Shown piece by piece: positions 1 through 13,392 of a stretch of DNA of 64,000 nt. A model generated the notes under the pieces. The model searched no databases and was not told where the DNA came from. It was given only the letters and a program-made list of their open reading frames with translations. This DNA is from Mesodorylaimus sp. YZB2_4. Lineage: Eukaryota; Nematoda; Enoplea; Dorylaimida; Dorylaimidae. The stretch spans positions 351,970 through 415,969 of the forward strand of contig JASANH010001100.1 of assembly GCA_030248295.1 (NCBI GenBank), read 5' to 3'. Positions within the stretch are counted from its first letter, which is position 1; every line of letters begins with the position of its first letter. Made by a program: the position numbers and the translations under genes.

Positions 1-2712
1 TCCTGCTCCTTCGTACCGCGCGCTCGTACCACTGACTGAAAAAGGATACAAATACACTCTAAGAAAACTACACACTATTTTTGCCCCAAAAACCTAGCCA
101 TCATTTTCAACAAGCGCGTTCGGGTCAGCCGTGCACTGGCCACTCGCAGCCCTCCAACTGTGCTAATGGTCTCCGCAGTGGATGAAACGGGTGTGTCATA
201 AAAATCATCTGGGCCAACTTCCCACCACTAGAGACTAGATTTTGGTGAATGGGCTATTCACCATAAATGACTAACAATATCGTGGAATGCAGATGACCGA
301 GGGCGGGAGGTCACTACGCGGTCAACCTACTGGCTTTTTACATTTTCTGCTCAGCAGGCCGTGAAAACGAGATAAACAACAGTGTCCAAATATGGTAAGG
401 CGTCAATTCGCACAAACATCCCTGTTCATGTGTTTTGAGCGCGGCGGGTGGCCAAGAACGGATGCCAGGTACGACGAGGGCATCGATAATGCTCAAAGGA
501 AAAGCTAAAAGATGGCCGGCTTTGGTTACTAGGCGACAAGGCCTTGCAGGTAAACAAAGCAGACGGGACCGATCAATACCAAGTATGTACAGGTTAGTCA
601 TTCCTAGCCTCCAGCCAGATGGGCGTACACATAAACTAGTAGGGACCTACAGTCACTGCGCCTGACAGTGCACAACATACCAAACCGGGCAGGAGGGATG
701 GTGGCCAACTCGGCAAATAGGCTGTACACGAATAACAAAGTTTCCCCTCGCCAAAGGCCAGGAAAAAAGAAGCGCGTAAGGTTAGGGAATTTGAAATGTT
801 TGGAGAGCTAGAAAAGGAAATATGCGACCATTGACGACCCGGATTGAAAAGGATTCGTGTTGGCACTAATAAAAATTGACTATCGGAAAATTCAAAAATA
901 GAATTCCATATACTAAGAGGCGAGCACACGATGCCGCCAGAAAAACACGTCTAGAATATATCACCTGTCCAGGCAATAAACTGGGATTTCTCTCGTTACC
1001 CGTTCCATAAAATGCAAATGATGGTGGTTCGGGGGGGGGGGGCGGAAATTGCACACCTTGGCGTTTGGTCCCATTTGCCAATCATTCTCATCTTCCATTT
1101 TCGCATGACCGCACGCAGCACATCGATAATTCTCTGTTCCACGACCCCCACCCGCAAGGACGATTGAGGGAATATCTAGCTGTTCAATGAACGACTGTTT
1201 AAAAGGTGATTCACCTATTTTGCTTTCTTAGGCGCGAGGCCAAACCAGTGACTTAGCCAGCAGGTGCATTACGGATGCGGTCATTAACCTTGGGTGCCTT
1301 GTGACTCCCGTGTTAGCATTTCGGATACACCATTCCAGCAATGTACATATACCATCTAGTTTTCGATAAGATTGTGCAAAGAGACTCGAAAAATCAGCGA
1401 GTGTGTGAGGGAAATAAATTTCACCTGTTTTCCCCACTCTGGCCTCTCAGGATGATCGAAAAAAGTGACAGGATTACTTTTCGCTGCGAGCCCTTTTCCT
1501 AGACCACTTTCGTGAACGTGACAATGAAATCCATTTATAAGGTTTTTATCGCGCGTGAAAATATATGTAGAAATTTGAGGACCATCACAGGACAAGTTCA
1601 CAAAGTGCATTTTTCGATTTCTGAGTTCACAGGCTAAGAATTCCAAAAATTTTGATTTGAAGACAGTTTTTTGAGCGCGTCAGAAAAACCACGAAAAATG
1701 TTCACCTGAACTTGTTTGCGGCATTCCTGCAGTTGGCACATGGCCAGAATTCTGTGCTAGTCTCCTGCGTTCTTGCCCTTTATTGATGACCAAGGTTACA
1801 ATAGCCTCAAAAGACAAACCACTAGAAAAAATCGGAGAAGCAAATAAAAGTGGCTTTCTCAATTTCAGCTTTTGCAAACGTTCCGTGGCACGATTTAAAG
1901 TGTTCCTTCCTCAGACAGTCCTTTTTGATGGGAGGCCACGCGAGGTGAAACGAAACTCCCACACGGACAATGGTCGTGGCCGAGTACACAAACACGAGCA
2001 CATCGGTCGAATAAGACCCCCTGAGACCCTTCTACAATGGATTCCGACAGCCGTGTCAACATGTTGTACAAACCGCCAAACAGTACCGTACACAGACAGG
2101 ACAGGGCCAGAAGCGACAACAAAATGCTCACGAACCCAATCTTCTCCTGTTTGGCAACATACACAGTCCATTGGTTGAAAATTGTGTTTGCTCATCAATT
2201 TTCAATTCCTAAATTCCAATAAAGCTTCCCAGGCCAGCACGAACAGGTGAACACGAGTATTCATATAAACTCGGCCACCCTATTGACTAGCGCCAGACAG
2301 GAATGGCTGTACATAACACGCCATGGTGTTAGCTAACAGGAACCACTACACAAGCAGCCGACCAACGCGCTTGCAACCCTCGCCAGCTTCGTAGCTTAGA
2401 CAGGCTTGGTTTGTGGTTTTGAAATGCTTTGGTTACGTCAACGCGACACGCACGCCTATTGCAAGCCGTGCTTGCCCATTGAGTAAACGAATTCTGAACC
2501 AGGAATTCAAGGAGTGCATAAAGTGTACTCAGGGACCTGGCTGGGTGCAGTGATGGCGGATTCAAGTGGGTTCGACTGTCAAAGTCTCAGGGTTCGGAAA
2601 ACGAGTGCAAGAGAGGGAGAAAAGGTGGTTGAAGAGTAGTCTGATCAGAATTTGACATCAGTTACCTCTTTCCACAAATCAGCGGAATCAAGGAGCACAG
2701 TTCGGAACTTAC
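1..2712. other. Left-edge region without a recognised gene
   Basis: No reading frame here is convincing on its own. On the minus strand at about 1895-2150 a short stretch encodes a hydrophobic segment (SILLSLLALSCLC). Minus 2329-2560 can be read after a cccag acceptor in the phase that would follow the exon ending at 2713. Either could be a further 3' exon of the large gene at 2713-6391, but neither shows a family signature. A run of ten G lies near 1030. Confidence 0.4.
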
Positions 2713-5700
2713 CAGAATAGGCTCCATGATCATGCCCTTCGACCAGGTGGTAGCCCGTGGTCATCATTTTACCAGTGCCTGTCGTATAGTCACCGTTTAC
2801 GTTAGGAGTAGATAATGCCAACGCATGCACAGCGCCCGTTGCTCCAGTGCCATTGCTGGATAATAAATCGTCGCCGACGCGGTCTCGTGTCGACGACGAC
2901 GACGACAAGCCAGTATTGGCCAGCCCATTCAACGAGGGCGGCCCTAGAAAAAGCACCCTATAGTATCGAAATGCAACAGCCCACTGTATGACTATCCCCC
3001 CCCCCCCCCCCAACTGCCGATGCAATTCACAGGGAACAGGTAGATGGGCGACTGAGTGAAGCGCATTTGAATTCAAAATTTTGAAAAGTTTTGAATTTGG
3101 AAATTTTCAAATGGAGGTCAATTTTGCCCTGTCAGGTCTGGCGAAATGAGAATAGAAGAGTGAATGAAAATTGACAGTCCAATGCCTGCAGGAAGATATT
3201 GACATGGATTCTTTTGTGGTTGCGCAGTCAAGTGAAAGTGAGCACATATACTCGTACTGTACACTGGGCTGGACTGGGTTAGGGGGGGGGGGGGAATATC
3301 ACTGCTGTATTTGGGGAGACCAGTGGCATTCTCATGCAAGGCCATTCTCCTTACTTTGCAAAGTGGACTTCAATAAGGCCTCCATTTTTGCAGCGTTTGT
3401 GCCATTCGGTAGGGAATTGACTCGACTGTTGAGAATGCTGGTATCTAAGCTGTCATCGTCGTTCTTATTGGCCCCGAATTCTTCCATGCCCGATCTCGGG
3501 GCATCACCGTACAACTCGCCATATCGAGCGAATCGTTGCAATGCCTTTTCCAAATCGATTTGATCCATACACGAGGAGGAAACAGTGGAAGTGTCCTCCT
3601 CGACAGGCTCGATATCTTTTAGTATTTTACTAGAAATCTGACTTTCCACCAATAGGCTTTCCTGTTTGAGTAAAGTAGTCTTTGTCGGTTCTGAACTTGT
3701 CGTAGAGGAGGAGACGGTGCGAGAAAGAAGTTCAGATTTGTCGCCTTCCTCTCCTTCGCGACGATGATATTGTTGATAGGCCAGTTGGAAACGACGTTCT
3801 CGTTTGGGTAACGACAACGAAGAAGACTGGTCTTCCGTCGTCGCCCCTAAACGGTGTTGATCCGAGTCGAGGCAAGGTTTCGACGTGTCGTCACAACTAT
3901 TATTATTTTTACCTCCGCCCTCGTTTAAACTCGTTTTCACTCCGGCATCGGCATTACTAATGTTCGAAGAAGTTAGGTGAGGCGAACCAGTTTGAACCCT
4001 TTGAACATCTTTCACTTTATCGTCAATCGACGATTGTTCATCCTTCGTCTCATTGATGGCTAAAAGTGAGGAATGACCGTTTCGGTGGGCGGAAATCGAT
4101 TCTTGGGCTCCTTCTGCTTGATCGTTTGTACTCGCGTCAGACGTGGACTGGGAAGTAGTAGAAATCAATTCAGTGGTTTCTTGGATAGGAGCTTCGTCGA
4201 TTGGCAAATCGGTCGCGATCGATGTCCTTCCACTGCTCGTCGGGGTCGACACACTTTCCAGCTCATTATCTGAGCCTCCGTTCTCTCCCGCTCGCTCTTG
4301 CTTCGGATTTGTAGAAGAGTTGAGACGGGTTTGAATCGCTTCGACAAACACTTGATTGGTAGCTGCTGCGAGGCCGTTATTGCCAGTCAATGCTGGTAAA
4401 ATGGCCAAACCAGATTCGTGACGCAGAACGTGATGTGACGACAACGAAAGGAACGAGGATAACGCTCGTTCTGCACACTCGCTAGGACCAACTGGAGCTG
4501 TGACGAAAGCACGGTCTGTTGTTGGGGTTGTGTCCTCGGCAACGACTCCCCCTGCATCCAATTGAGGCTGGGGCACGTTTTGCTCAGGTAAACATGGCTT
4601 TCGTTTTCTTTCTTCCTTTCCACACATTTCATTTTCTTGCTCGGCTATCACGTTGCTGCTTGCCGAGACGTGATCGATTTTCTTCTCCCACCTTGACAGC
4701 GTGAAGCCTGTTTGAGCATCGTGAAACGAGCAGGTAGGCGTGGAAGGGTATGGATCGCCATCCACGTATCCTTCCTCGCCACCATAATCATTGACCGTTT
4801 CGGTACTCGATGAACAAGCAGTAATTGTGGGTGCTAAGCGATAATGCTCACTGTCATTCTTGCATGGCGCAGTTGATGATCGACTCCAACGTTGAGAATC
4901 TTCGAGTTTCGATTTTGCACAAATCTGATCATCTTCCGGGAAATGCGAGCCACCGTTACTGCTCAACGAAGTCAAATCATCCGTTTCAGACACTTCTGTG
5001 ATTGTGTCCAGATCGCGGACAATGTCTGTGGGTTGACGAGATGATAATAAAACTTCCGCCTCAGCTAATTCTTCCAATAGCAAACTGGTCGATTTTGATA
5101 CTTCGTCTGTGACTGAGCTAATAAAACCAGCTGGCAAATCGGAGCCGAGGAAGTCCTCCATGGCTTCCTCATCATTGTCGTCATGAAACTGAGTGGACAT
5201 TCCGAAATTAGTGCTCTCTTCGTCCATATTAGGGTAGAGAAGAGGGAATGGTCCGCTAGTCGAGCCTACAATCTGCTGATCGCGGGGAGGAGGGGGTGGG
5301 GAAACGAGTGGTCTACGAAGACTGCTGACTCCGTAAGTTTGGCTGGAAGTGGTGGTCTTATGAGAACCTATAAGTTCAGCGGGGTCTGGATTATCGCATT
5401 GGTGAGGGGCCTGGGCGGAGTGGGTGCCCAAGATCATCCTAATTGTAGAATCGTCGTGGCCGTATTCGTCCTCGACGAGCCATTGAGGGGGATGGGAGCG
5501 CCGGAAATTTGGTTCCATTGTGACAGTTGAAATTGCTCGTGTGGTAAAATCCTGCGCAGTGTCCTCGTCGGCGGTCGACGGCCACTCGACGAAAACATTA
5601 TTGTGAGTAGAGTTACGGCAGCAAGACGACTCGTTACTGTTCCGTGGTGCCTCTTGTTCAAGTTCAATCGGTGAGGCCGGCGCCGACGAATACACTAACA

Positions 5701-6391
5701 ATGGCCGAATTCTAGACGCGTCCTCCGACTCGCTCACTGAGGGCGAAAGTTGATCATCGTTTTTTGATTCGGCTGAGTTCAGACTTCGTTTCGGCGCCAA
5801 TCGTTCATCGAACGGTCTCCGGTTTTTGCGTTGCTTACGAGCACGTCGGTGACTCGATTTCGATACTGGTTTGGGCGAGGTCGATGAAGACGCACTGGCG
5901 CCAGACTTGGATCGAAACCATCGCCAGTGCTCGCTCGACGAATCGCTTGACGAGTCTTGGCTGGTGCTTAACTGACTTCGAGGTCGATGCTCATCGTCAC
6001 TGTCGTCATGGCTTTTGGAGGCATCCGTCAACGATACGATTTCAGCTTGCTCGCTTCCACTCTCAGGGTACCAAGCTAATAAACGCCAGGCTAAGAGCAA
6101 AGTTAGCAAAGTACTGAATACGGCGGCTAGAAAGGATTCAAAAGGTGAATCGTTTTTATAAGGAACGACGGCTAACTGCGTCGTATGGTCTGGTCTGCTC
6201 TCAGTTTCCTCGAAAGCGGCGACGAAAGCAGCTTCGCGAGACGCGGTGGCTCGGTCGGCGCTATTCGGTCTGTCTTGTTGCTTACGAGCCGAACTGTTTG
6301 CCTTTTCCCGTCCACAGTCCTCGTCTGTATCCTTGCCTCCTTCAAAGCCACCGATGCGCCAAAAATGAGCCGACGTCCAACGCGAGGCCAT
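2713..6391 (-). CDS. Large acidic Ser-rich single-pass membrane protein, function unknown (3' end may be incomplete)
   Basis: Exon 1 runs from an ATG at 6391 (context GGGCCATGG) to a donor after 3355 (AAA|GTAAGG). Exon 2 spans 2943-2713 after a tttttctag acceptor. Both junctions are phase 1, so the frame passes from exon 1 into exon 2, and exon 2 ends at another good donor (CTG|GTAAGT). This implies more 3' exons that I could not place. If translation continued without splicing at 3355 the protein would stop at 3332 with about 1019 residues. Residues ~85-115 hold one hydrophobic segment (FLAAVFSTLLTLLLAWRLLA), which suggests a type II or tail-like anchor with a long cytosolic region. The rest is low complexity: Ser, Asp and Glu clusters and poly-Ser. 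No catalytic motif or known domain was recognised. It is well sustained over 3 kb without stops, so it is very probably a real gene. Confidence 0.75.
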
Positions 6392-9300
6392 GGCCCAGAC
6401 ATAAATAGGAACGGATATGAATTCAGTGTAAATACATTTCCGTATTTGGGCGAGAATCGGGCCCGTAATTGCTATAAATCCAACAAAAAATGATCCAACT
6501 ACCCAATTCTATTCCACATTCGTCTCCTCGGAGTGCAACCTTTCTTCGATGTCTGCATCTCGTAGAAGATTCGGAGACTCCAAAAATGGACTCAACCCAA
6601 CGCGATTGACTTCCAAAGTGCAAGAAAAACTCGTGAATTGCAAAGAATATAAACCCGAAATAGAGTTCAAAAAATAGAATCTCAATCAAATATGTTGAAA
6701 TTATGATGATTTGGTGGATAACAGCAGTCTAGCCGACTTGATCCGACGCGTCTGAAGACTGTGAGGGAAGGTCGTGGGAATGTAGTAGACCGTACTCGCA
6801 ATTGAGTTCACCTTGTCTTGATGATTTGCTCCAAATTTTATGCGCGAATCAAAGTGCACTGGTGTCATGCACTAATGTACAGTGACAAGTAGAATGGGAG
6901 CGAGCAGTACGGGTTTCCATTTCTGTCAATATGTGGTAGCAGTAAAGGAAATAGTAGGTGGCCAGAAAGGGCACGAGAGGGCGAGGTCAACGCTAAAGGT
7001 GGCAACCTTGTTGGCTAGCAATGATCGACATGGAACGTTGTTGTCCTCCGCAAACGTGTAACACAACCGCCTTCAACAACACTTTCTTCACTAAAGCGAT
7101 TTTTCTTTGTAAGACTAGTTTTTATTTCGATCCGCTGCCGCCTAATGACAAAATGGCCGAACATGGGTTCAAGGTTAAAATAATATTGGTTGTACAATTG
7201 CCTTTTGTGAACACAAAATTCATAGTTGTGCTTGGTGAATAAGAAGTCTGAAAAGAAGGCGGATTTAAGTACTTGGTGCTTAAATGGATGAATTGTTTAG
7301 CACAGTTTGCGTGGAAAAGAATATTAGGTGGTTTGCTTGGCTAGAAAAACCCTTTTGCTGACAAGTGAGTAAAAGCAGAAAAGGTTTTGTTACAATGCTA
7401 CCTTGACCTTGAGACAATCAGGGCCAAAGGATTTAATTTTTTTTAGGTCCCTGATAGCACGCAAAAAAAATTTTTTTAACCGCAAGAAAGGAAGACACAA
7501 TTGACTGAAGGTCATTCGATGACTGAAATACCATGGACCCACATCCGTGGAAGACAAGGAAGGTTTGTGCCCTGTCTGCTCATAGGCACCACCCACGCCT
7601 CCTATTCAGCAAATCTACTATGACAACTTTTCCTTGAATCAGGCTAGGTACTACTCGAAAGAATGTGAAGAATCACTGCGGCTAGTTTGCTAAAGCGGGG
7701 CTTGGTCATCAAATACTAACGATAAAGCCAGCCAAGTATCCAGATTTGAATCATAGATGAGTTGACTAAACGGGCTAGCCACAACGAAAAAGAGCGAAAC
7801 GTGTTTCGCCCTTGTTTGCACGGTTTAGAAGGATAATACAAGCCTAGCCAGGGTGACAGTGTGCGTGACGTTTTCTCGACGGATTGTATGGTACTAGGCT
7901 TGAGAGAGAACCAGAAGTGTTATGAAAGCTACAACTGCGTCATAGGATAAAAAATTGTCTACCTGGGGTCGGCCCTGTAGTCCTGTATGACCGTCTAATC
8001 GCATGTCCAACGGTGTTCGTACCTGAATTGCACAAAATGCAATCACTCGACGGGAGTTCGCTTCGATTAGTCTTACCACCTATAGTTTGGCACAACCACA
8101 TCTACACATATGGACAACGCAAACTGGCTGCCCACGGCGGCTCTGTCATAGCCGGGCGTTTAGCTTGTGTATCTTCCGCTATACGATTGGCGATAGCAGC
8201 TGTGTAGCCTGGCGACTAACGAAACCTGGGTACACCATCGAATAACACACTCGCCTTCAAGACGCCTTGGCGAATAGCGCCGTGTGTAATGCTGCTCCGA
8301 CAAGGTTATCACTGCCACGGTATTGATTGGAAGATATCAAACCCATCATAGAGGCAGTGCCTGACTGTAAACACAAAATGCTGCTGTTTTGGTTTTTTAC
8401 CACCTAATGTAAGCTGAGTTGAGACAGCTGAGCTCTATGACTATATATGGAGCAGTTGGTTGGAAAAAGTCGAAGGTCTTGTCTAGTATGGTCATCAATC
8501 AAAGGATGTTTAGCTCATCTGGAGGAAACAGGGGCTGCTGTGCTGTGATCCATGTGATTGCTGACGCTGTGAATTTTTCGCTGAAGAGCACCTGATTCTT
8601 GGAGAACGTGGCTAGAGCAGGTTGACCAGTGGGAAGGAGCTAAGGGGTATTAAAACGGGCCCCTGGATTAAGTGGAGAACCTCTTGCTTTCGCTTGCTCG
8701 ATTCGACTCCAGCCAACTTCTAAATTCTTGGGAGTCCGTTTGAATGTCCAGCCTATTTTGCAGGCATGTGGTGTGAGAGAGCGCCAACCAGGGACTTAGA
8801 TTTGATCTCAAGAGGTCTCTTCCGTCGTTGTTCCCTTTGGTTGATACTGAAAGAGTCCAGGAAGCGGCTTGAGGCCAGGCTCTTGGTTTGTTTGCGGATA
8901 AGATCTAGGAGTGTTGAGATATTATCGCGCATTGCTGTGGGTAAAGGATCCCCTGGTGTTGACTTTGGTCTTTACTACATACTATCGACTTAGGAACTGG
9001 TCGCCAGCGTGGGACTGAGTACATTTGACCACTAGCAAGACTAGTGCAATTGCAGCCCTGCCACGGCATAAACTCCAAGGGTTTTGTTTAGGAGTCGGGA
9101 TGTTACTGACTGAGGATGAACTTTTATACGAAGTTTAGGGCTGCAGAAGACTTTTGACTGCTCGCTTGTAAGATCAACCTGGAACATCGGTCACGTGAAC
9201 GCAGGATAGTTTCCTACGTCAGAATATTAAGAAGGATAGCCATTTTATTTATTGATTAGGTATTGTTGAGTACAATAACTACAATTACTCCAACAATTAA

Positions 9301-11051
9301 TCAACTCGCATAAATTTAACTAAGGCTGGTCATAAGGTTGAATCTTGCGGCTCACACTGGCCATATGCCTCTCCGCATGGCTGAATTTGATAGACCTTGA
9401 TTCTAGAGCGAGGATTCTCTGAAGATCTTTCTGGAAGTGAATGGAAATGTTGGTTGCAAAAATTCCTCAAAACCTGCAACAAACTTGCTGACATTTACTT
9501 TGAAAATTGGCCCCCTCAAATATTTCCCTCATCTACCCCATTTTTAACCTTTACTGTTTCTGGGAGACTTTGGAATAAAGCACGGCACGCAAAGAGTGAA
9601 GAGATACAAAAAAAGATTTGATAGAGCGACAGGCTGTACTTGTTTTTGTTTTTTTTTAAATTTTTGTGAGTCGGGCCCCGCGCCGCCTCAATTCCCCACG
9701 GGACTTCCAACCCGTTTTGCCTCTAGCCGGCCAGCAGTCATGATATGATAAGAAGGCCGTGAGGTGACCACCAGCTCTCCCGGTAGCTTCCCTCTGCGTG
9801 TCTGCACCAGGAGCGCCTCCACGCGAGGGCATCCTGGACAGGACACCGACTTCCTCGAACGATGGCGGGTGGGCTTTGAACCCTGTCAGTGTTGGACAGC
9901 CGAGACTGTCTCCTCCTTTAGCTTCCGTCTCTCCACTCGGAGCACCTCGACGGTACCGGGTGAGTCAACCACGGCCTGGCGTGCAAGGTCAGCGAGGGTT
10001 TAGGGTTCGCAAACCGACCTCCATTACCGGGGATCGAACCCGGGACGAGTCCAGTCACTCGCTCCCAAGCCATGCGGAGAGACGAATGTCGAACCGCTGC
10101 ACCACCGCGGCCGCTCGACAGGCCGTACTTATTTGAACCCACTCAAGTAAAAGTTTTGAAGTTCCCATTTATTGTCCCACTCGGCCACCCTTTCTGTGTG
10201 TCATCAGCTAACGTTAATTGCACTCCAAACGAAGAAACATCAGTCTCAGGGCTGGTGTGACATTCATGTTCAGTTAGTGTGTTCATCTGGATCATCTACA
10301 ACCTACTGGAATATCCTAGAAGATCTACGGGATAACATTAAAGATGTGCTTTCCCAACTGCTCATTAAAATTATCTCAAGGCGCACGAGATTCTAATAAT
10401 TCCGAACATGCGGGCCGAGTTAATTTAGAAACAATTACTGTGCCTGTTCAGGTGCTCGGTAATCTCATAACTCGAGTTTCAATCACTACTCTCCCACATA
10501 TGGCCTTTAGAAAAATGAGCAAAATAATTTGTCATTAAAATTTTTCGAAGGCTTCATCTATTTAATTTTAGGCGTGCACTGCCTGCTGCTTGTGCCGTTA
10601 TCAGGTACGCACTCATCATTTCTTGCCCCCCCCCCCCCAAATCAGTGGCGACTATTCCAACTGGTGTCTGCTAAGCATAGCTGTTTATTTCTCGGAATGA
10701 CGCATGGGACGAGTTTAATCATTGAAGCCATCTGTTTTGCGGCTCCTTGATACGACGGCAACTCGATTGGATGACCTTTTCTTCGTCAACCTCCTACTCT
10801 TCTTGGCGAGCTGGGCGAGATGGCTCATTATGAAGATGCTGAGTCTTCATAAGGGCGTTCATAAAAAACCTCGTATAATCGATTTTCTGATAAAATTGGT
10901 TACATTTGGCTGGATATTCTCAACTTCGTTTCACCTGCGCGCAGTCATTGATATGTTGAGGAAAGGAAAGACTCCTTCCCTTTTGCGTCAATATCTTCAG
11001 TAGTCAAACATTCCGTTCCGTCCCCTGTCATTTGCCACTCATCTACCGATC
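6392..11051. other. Intergenic region, 4.7 kb
   Basis: No gene is supported. It contains a SINE-A copy at about 9720-10116, a C-run at 10627-10638 and AT-rich stretches near 9240-9320. A 93-codon plus-strand reading frame at 10722-11003 lies just upstream of the receptor at 11052; it has no recognisable motif and is not called. Confidence 0.5.
9720..10116 (-). repeat. tRNA-derived SINE, family A, copy 1
   Basis: Read on the minus strand, the element starts near 10116 with a NotI-like GCGGCCGC word and a box-A-like TGGTGCAGCGGTT. A near-perfect box B (GGGTTCGATCCCCGG) follows about 70 bp in, then a shared non-tRNA body. Diverged copies occur at 16875-17092 (-), 18820-18985 (+) and 23543-23785 (+). 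The paired internal polymerase III boxes plus a conserved body point to a tRNA-derived SINE rather than a tRNA gene. Confidence 0.7.
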
Positions 11052-12146
11052 ATGAACAACACGTCGTGCCCCGTTGCTCACGCTGTCATCAACGTTGCCG
11101 GATTCCAAAGTTTAGTTTTGCTACAAGTTATCATATCAATTGGAGCGATGGTCTCAAATTCTCTGTTCCTAGCTATTATCTGGCGAGTTGGTGTATTTCA
11201 CGTCAATTTGAAGTTACTTTTGGCCAACTTCAATTTAGTTCTCTTGGCATACAGCGCTGGTTTTCTGTACAAGTCCATGTCCACATTGGCCACAGTTTGG
11301 GAAGGCGACGTGTGCACTTTTGGTGCCATAGCCTACGATTGTAAGCTCAGCGAGTTAGTGGTGGCGGTACCCAATGCTGGCGTCAACTACGCGTCACTGA
11401 TCGTCTGTTTGGAGCGGGTGTATTGTACTATACGTTACAAACGATACGATAAGAGTGGTCAAATAAAGCCGTGGGTATCGATAATATTAATCATACTTTG
11501 CTACAGCGCATTGTTCGGGCATCAGTTAGGTTTCTTGTTCAATGTGGTCTTGCGCGATCGCAGGGTGGCATATTGCGAGAATATGTTGTCGCTGACACCC
11601 GAAACGGCTGTCAGCGGTATCACAATTAGCTTTACGACTGAGATTTTAGCAGTTCTCTTATCATTGATCGTATATCTTTACAATAAGTATCAACTTCAAA
11701 AAGCTTTTTTGAATAGAAACAATGAAAATCTTGGTTCAAGATTTCAACTGGATCAAAATGTCAAAATTAATCGATTATTAACACCAGCTATTTTTCTGGA
11801 AGCTATTTGCTATATCCCCACATTTACTTTCCTCATTCTCCTCGCAAAAGGCACGACTATGAAGCCCGAAATAAAAGTATTTTGGATCAATGTCACATAT
11901 AATTTCAAGTTATTTTTTGCATTTCTTCAACCGATTTTGGGTTTCATATTGAATCCTGCATTGAAAAAATCATTGAAGGAAGTATTTCCGAAATCGGCTG
12001 CTTGTTTCGCCTTGAACACGGCCAAAGTGGCGCCAGCAATTGTTGGACTCGAGCAGAATATGAATCCTGCACTCGTCGCTTGTACCCATTTTGATCAAGC
12101 GGCCAAACTGTGGTCAGTAGTTCCACCCAGTAGGAGCCCACTGTGA
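11052..12146 (+). CDS. Seven-TM chemoreceptor-like GPCR (nematode Sra superfamily type), intronless
   Basis: The frame is 364 codons with no intron, starting MNNTSCP. Hydrophobic segments fit seven TMs. The order of features matches nematode serpentine receptors: FHVNLKLLLANFN after TM1, a Cys-containing loop (DVCTFGAIAYDCKLSE), the TM3-end motif ERVYCTIRYKRYD in place of DRY, and a third-loop signature SRFQLDQNVKINRLL. The last resembles the family's conserved RYQL.EN motif. Extracellular Asn-Xaa-Ser/Thr at residues 2-4 is a possible glycosylation site. A clear paralogue lies on the other strand at 25772-26899. The expected role is chemosensory G-protein signalling at the plasma membrane of sensory neurons, by family inference. 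Assignment to Sra versus the Srab, Sre or Srb relatives is not certain. Confidence 0.85.
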   Translation: MNNTSCPVAHAVINVAGFQSLVLLQVIISIGAMVSNSLFLAIIWRVGVFHVNLKLLLANFNLVLLAYSAGFLYKSMSTLATVWEGDVCTFGAIAYDCKLSELVVAVPNAGVNYASLIVCLERVYCTIRYKRYDKSGQIKPWVSIILIILCYSALFGHQLGFLFNVVLRDRRVAYCENMLSLTPETAVSGITISFTTEILAVLLSLIVYLYNKYQLQKAFLNRNNENLGSRFQLDQNVKINRLLTPAIFLEAICYIPTFTFLILLAKGTTMKPEIKVFWINVTYNFKLFFAFLQPILGFILNPALKKSLKEVFPKSAACFALNTAKVAPAIVGLEQNMNPALVACTHFDQAAKLWSVVPPSRSPL

Positions 12147-13392
12147 GTTGCGCTGGTCCATGGACTAGTATGTCTTACGTGTGCATACTGTCAGTTTAGC
12201 ATTATCCAAATCCTGCGTCAACATCACACATCTTTTCAAACGCGGCTTTGCACCTAATCTGCTCAGCTTATCCATTTTTTATCATTCGATGATTCTCGAT
12301 GGCGCTTTTCGAAAGGAGTTTCAGGATAAGACACAAAATGTCAGTGATGATAGCGAAATGTGAGCTGGTGAGGCATGGAGACGCGTGGTGCCCATCTTGG
12401 TGAGGCTCAAGATTCCTCCATACGCACCTGTCGCCTAGGAAACCACGAGCTTATTTCCTGGAACGTGTCTTAGGAATTGGGACAGTCGGATTCATTACAG
12501 CTCGAGGCTTTGGTTCTAGTGGTGCACGTGACGACAAATTTTGCTTTTCAAAACAGGAAGAGAACTCATTATAAGAGTCTGCTAGCGTGATCTAGATTGA
12601 GGTAGATGTCTTTAAATAGCTAGCTTGACTTCTGACCTGCGTCACTCGTGGCATATCCTTCAATTGTGTACATGTCATCAATGAAATCATTACTCGCTTG
12701 TGACGTCAGACACCCTTTGCTTCTTAGGGAAATCCTTTGATATATCATTCTCACCTTTGCCTAACTGTGGCCCGCCGGGCATGTTTACCAGAGAAAATGG
12801 AAATTCTTTTTCCACTGCACATACTGAGCATGTGTCAATCCATCACCTGGCTAACGAGAATCAGTGAGATGGAAAACAGAATTAATTGGTCACCTGCCTC
12901 GTAACCTCAGCAGATTACGCTTTCCTGGGTTCTATTATCTATATTGTGTCCACTGGATCGCCACCCTGTATTATACAGTACTGTATAGTTGAAGGAAATT
13001 CAAGAAAGCAGTTTCTATGATCATGTCATTATCTATGTGCAAATTTATCACGATCACCGAGCGAAGGTATGCGCACTCGATCGAGTGAAGGGACACACAT
13101 AACGAAATAATCTGCCTTTTTGGAGTCGAACACGCCACTAAATGCGCAGTGGCGTGAGAGGCAGTCTTCTAATCCAGCTGGCCACGGATCACACAGAAAC
13201 GCGAGCTATGAAATTCGAACTCGCGCATGTGCCGACAGTGATGCAAAACTGGCTGCTACGGATCTGAATACCGGAATGACTTGTGATAATGTTAGGATAT
13301 GAGATAGCAGACTAGTTATACTAGAGGCGGGGGTTAAATACCATATCAAGGCTCATGATATTGTGCTAGTATAATTGTAGACAATAAAAACG
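12147..13392. other. Intergenic region between the receptor and the channel 3' end
   Basis: No gene is seen. It holds a SINE-B relic at 13119-13194 and otherwise unremarkable sequence. Confidence 0.5.
13119..13194 (-). repeat. tRNA-like SINE, family B, copy (diverged)
   Basis: On the minus strand it reads TGGCCAGCTGGATTAGA (box A-like), then a middle CTGCCTCTCACGCC also seen at 48.1 kb, then box B-like GTGTTCGACTCC. It aligns with the copies at 48078, 56728 and 56381. Confidence 0.5.

Noticed and set aside
10722-11003. 93-codon plus-strand frame upstream of the first chemoreceptor
   Set aside because: Its length is compatible with chance and no motif is visible; it could be 5' UTR or leader sequence.
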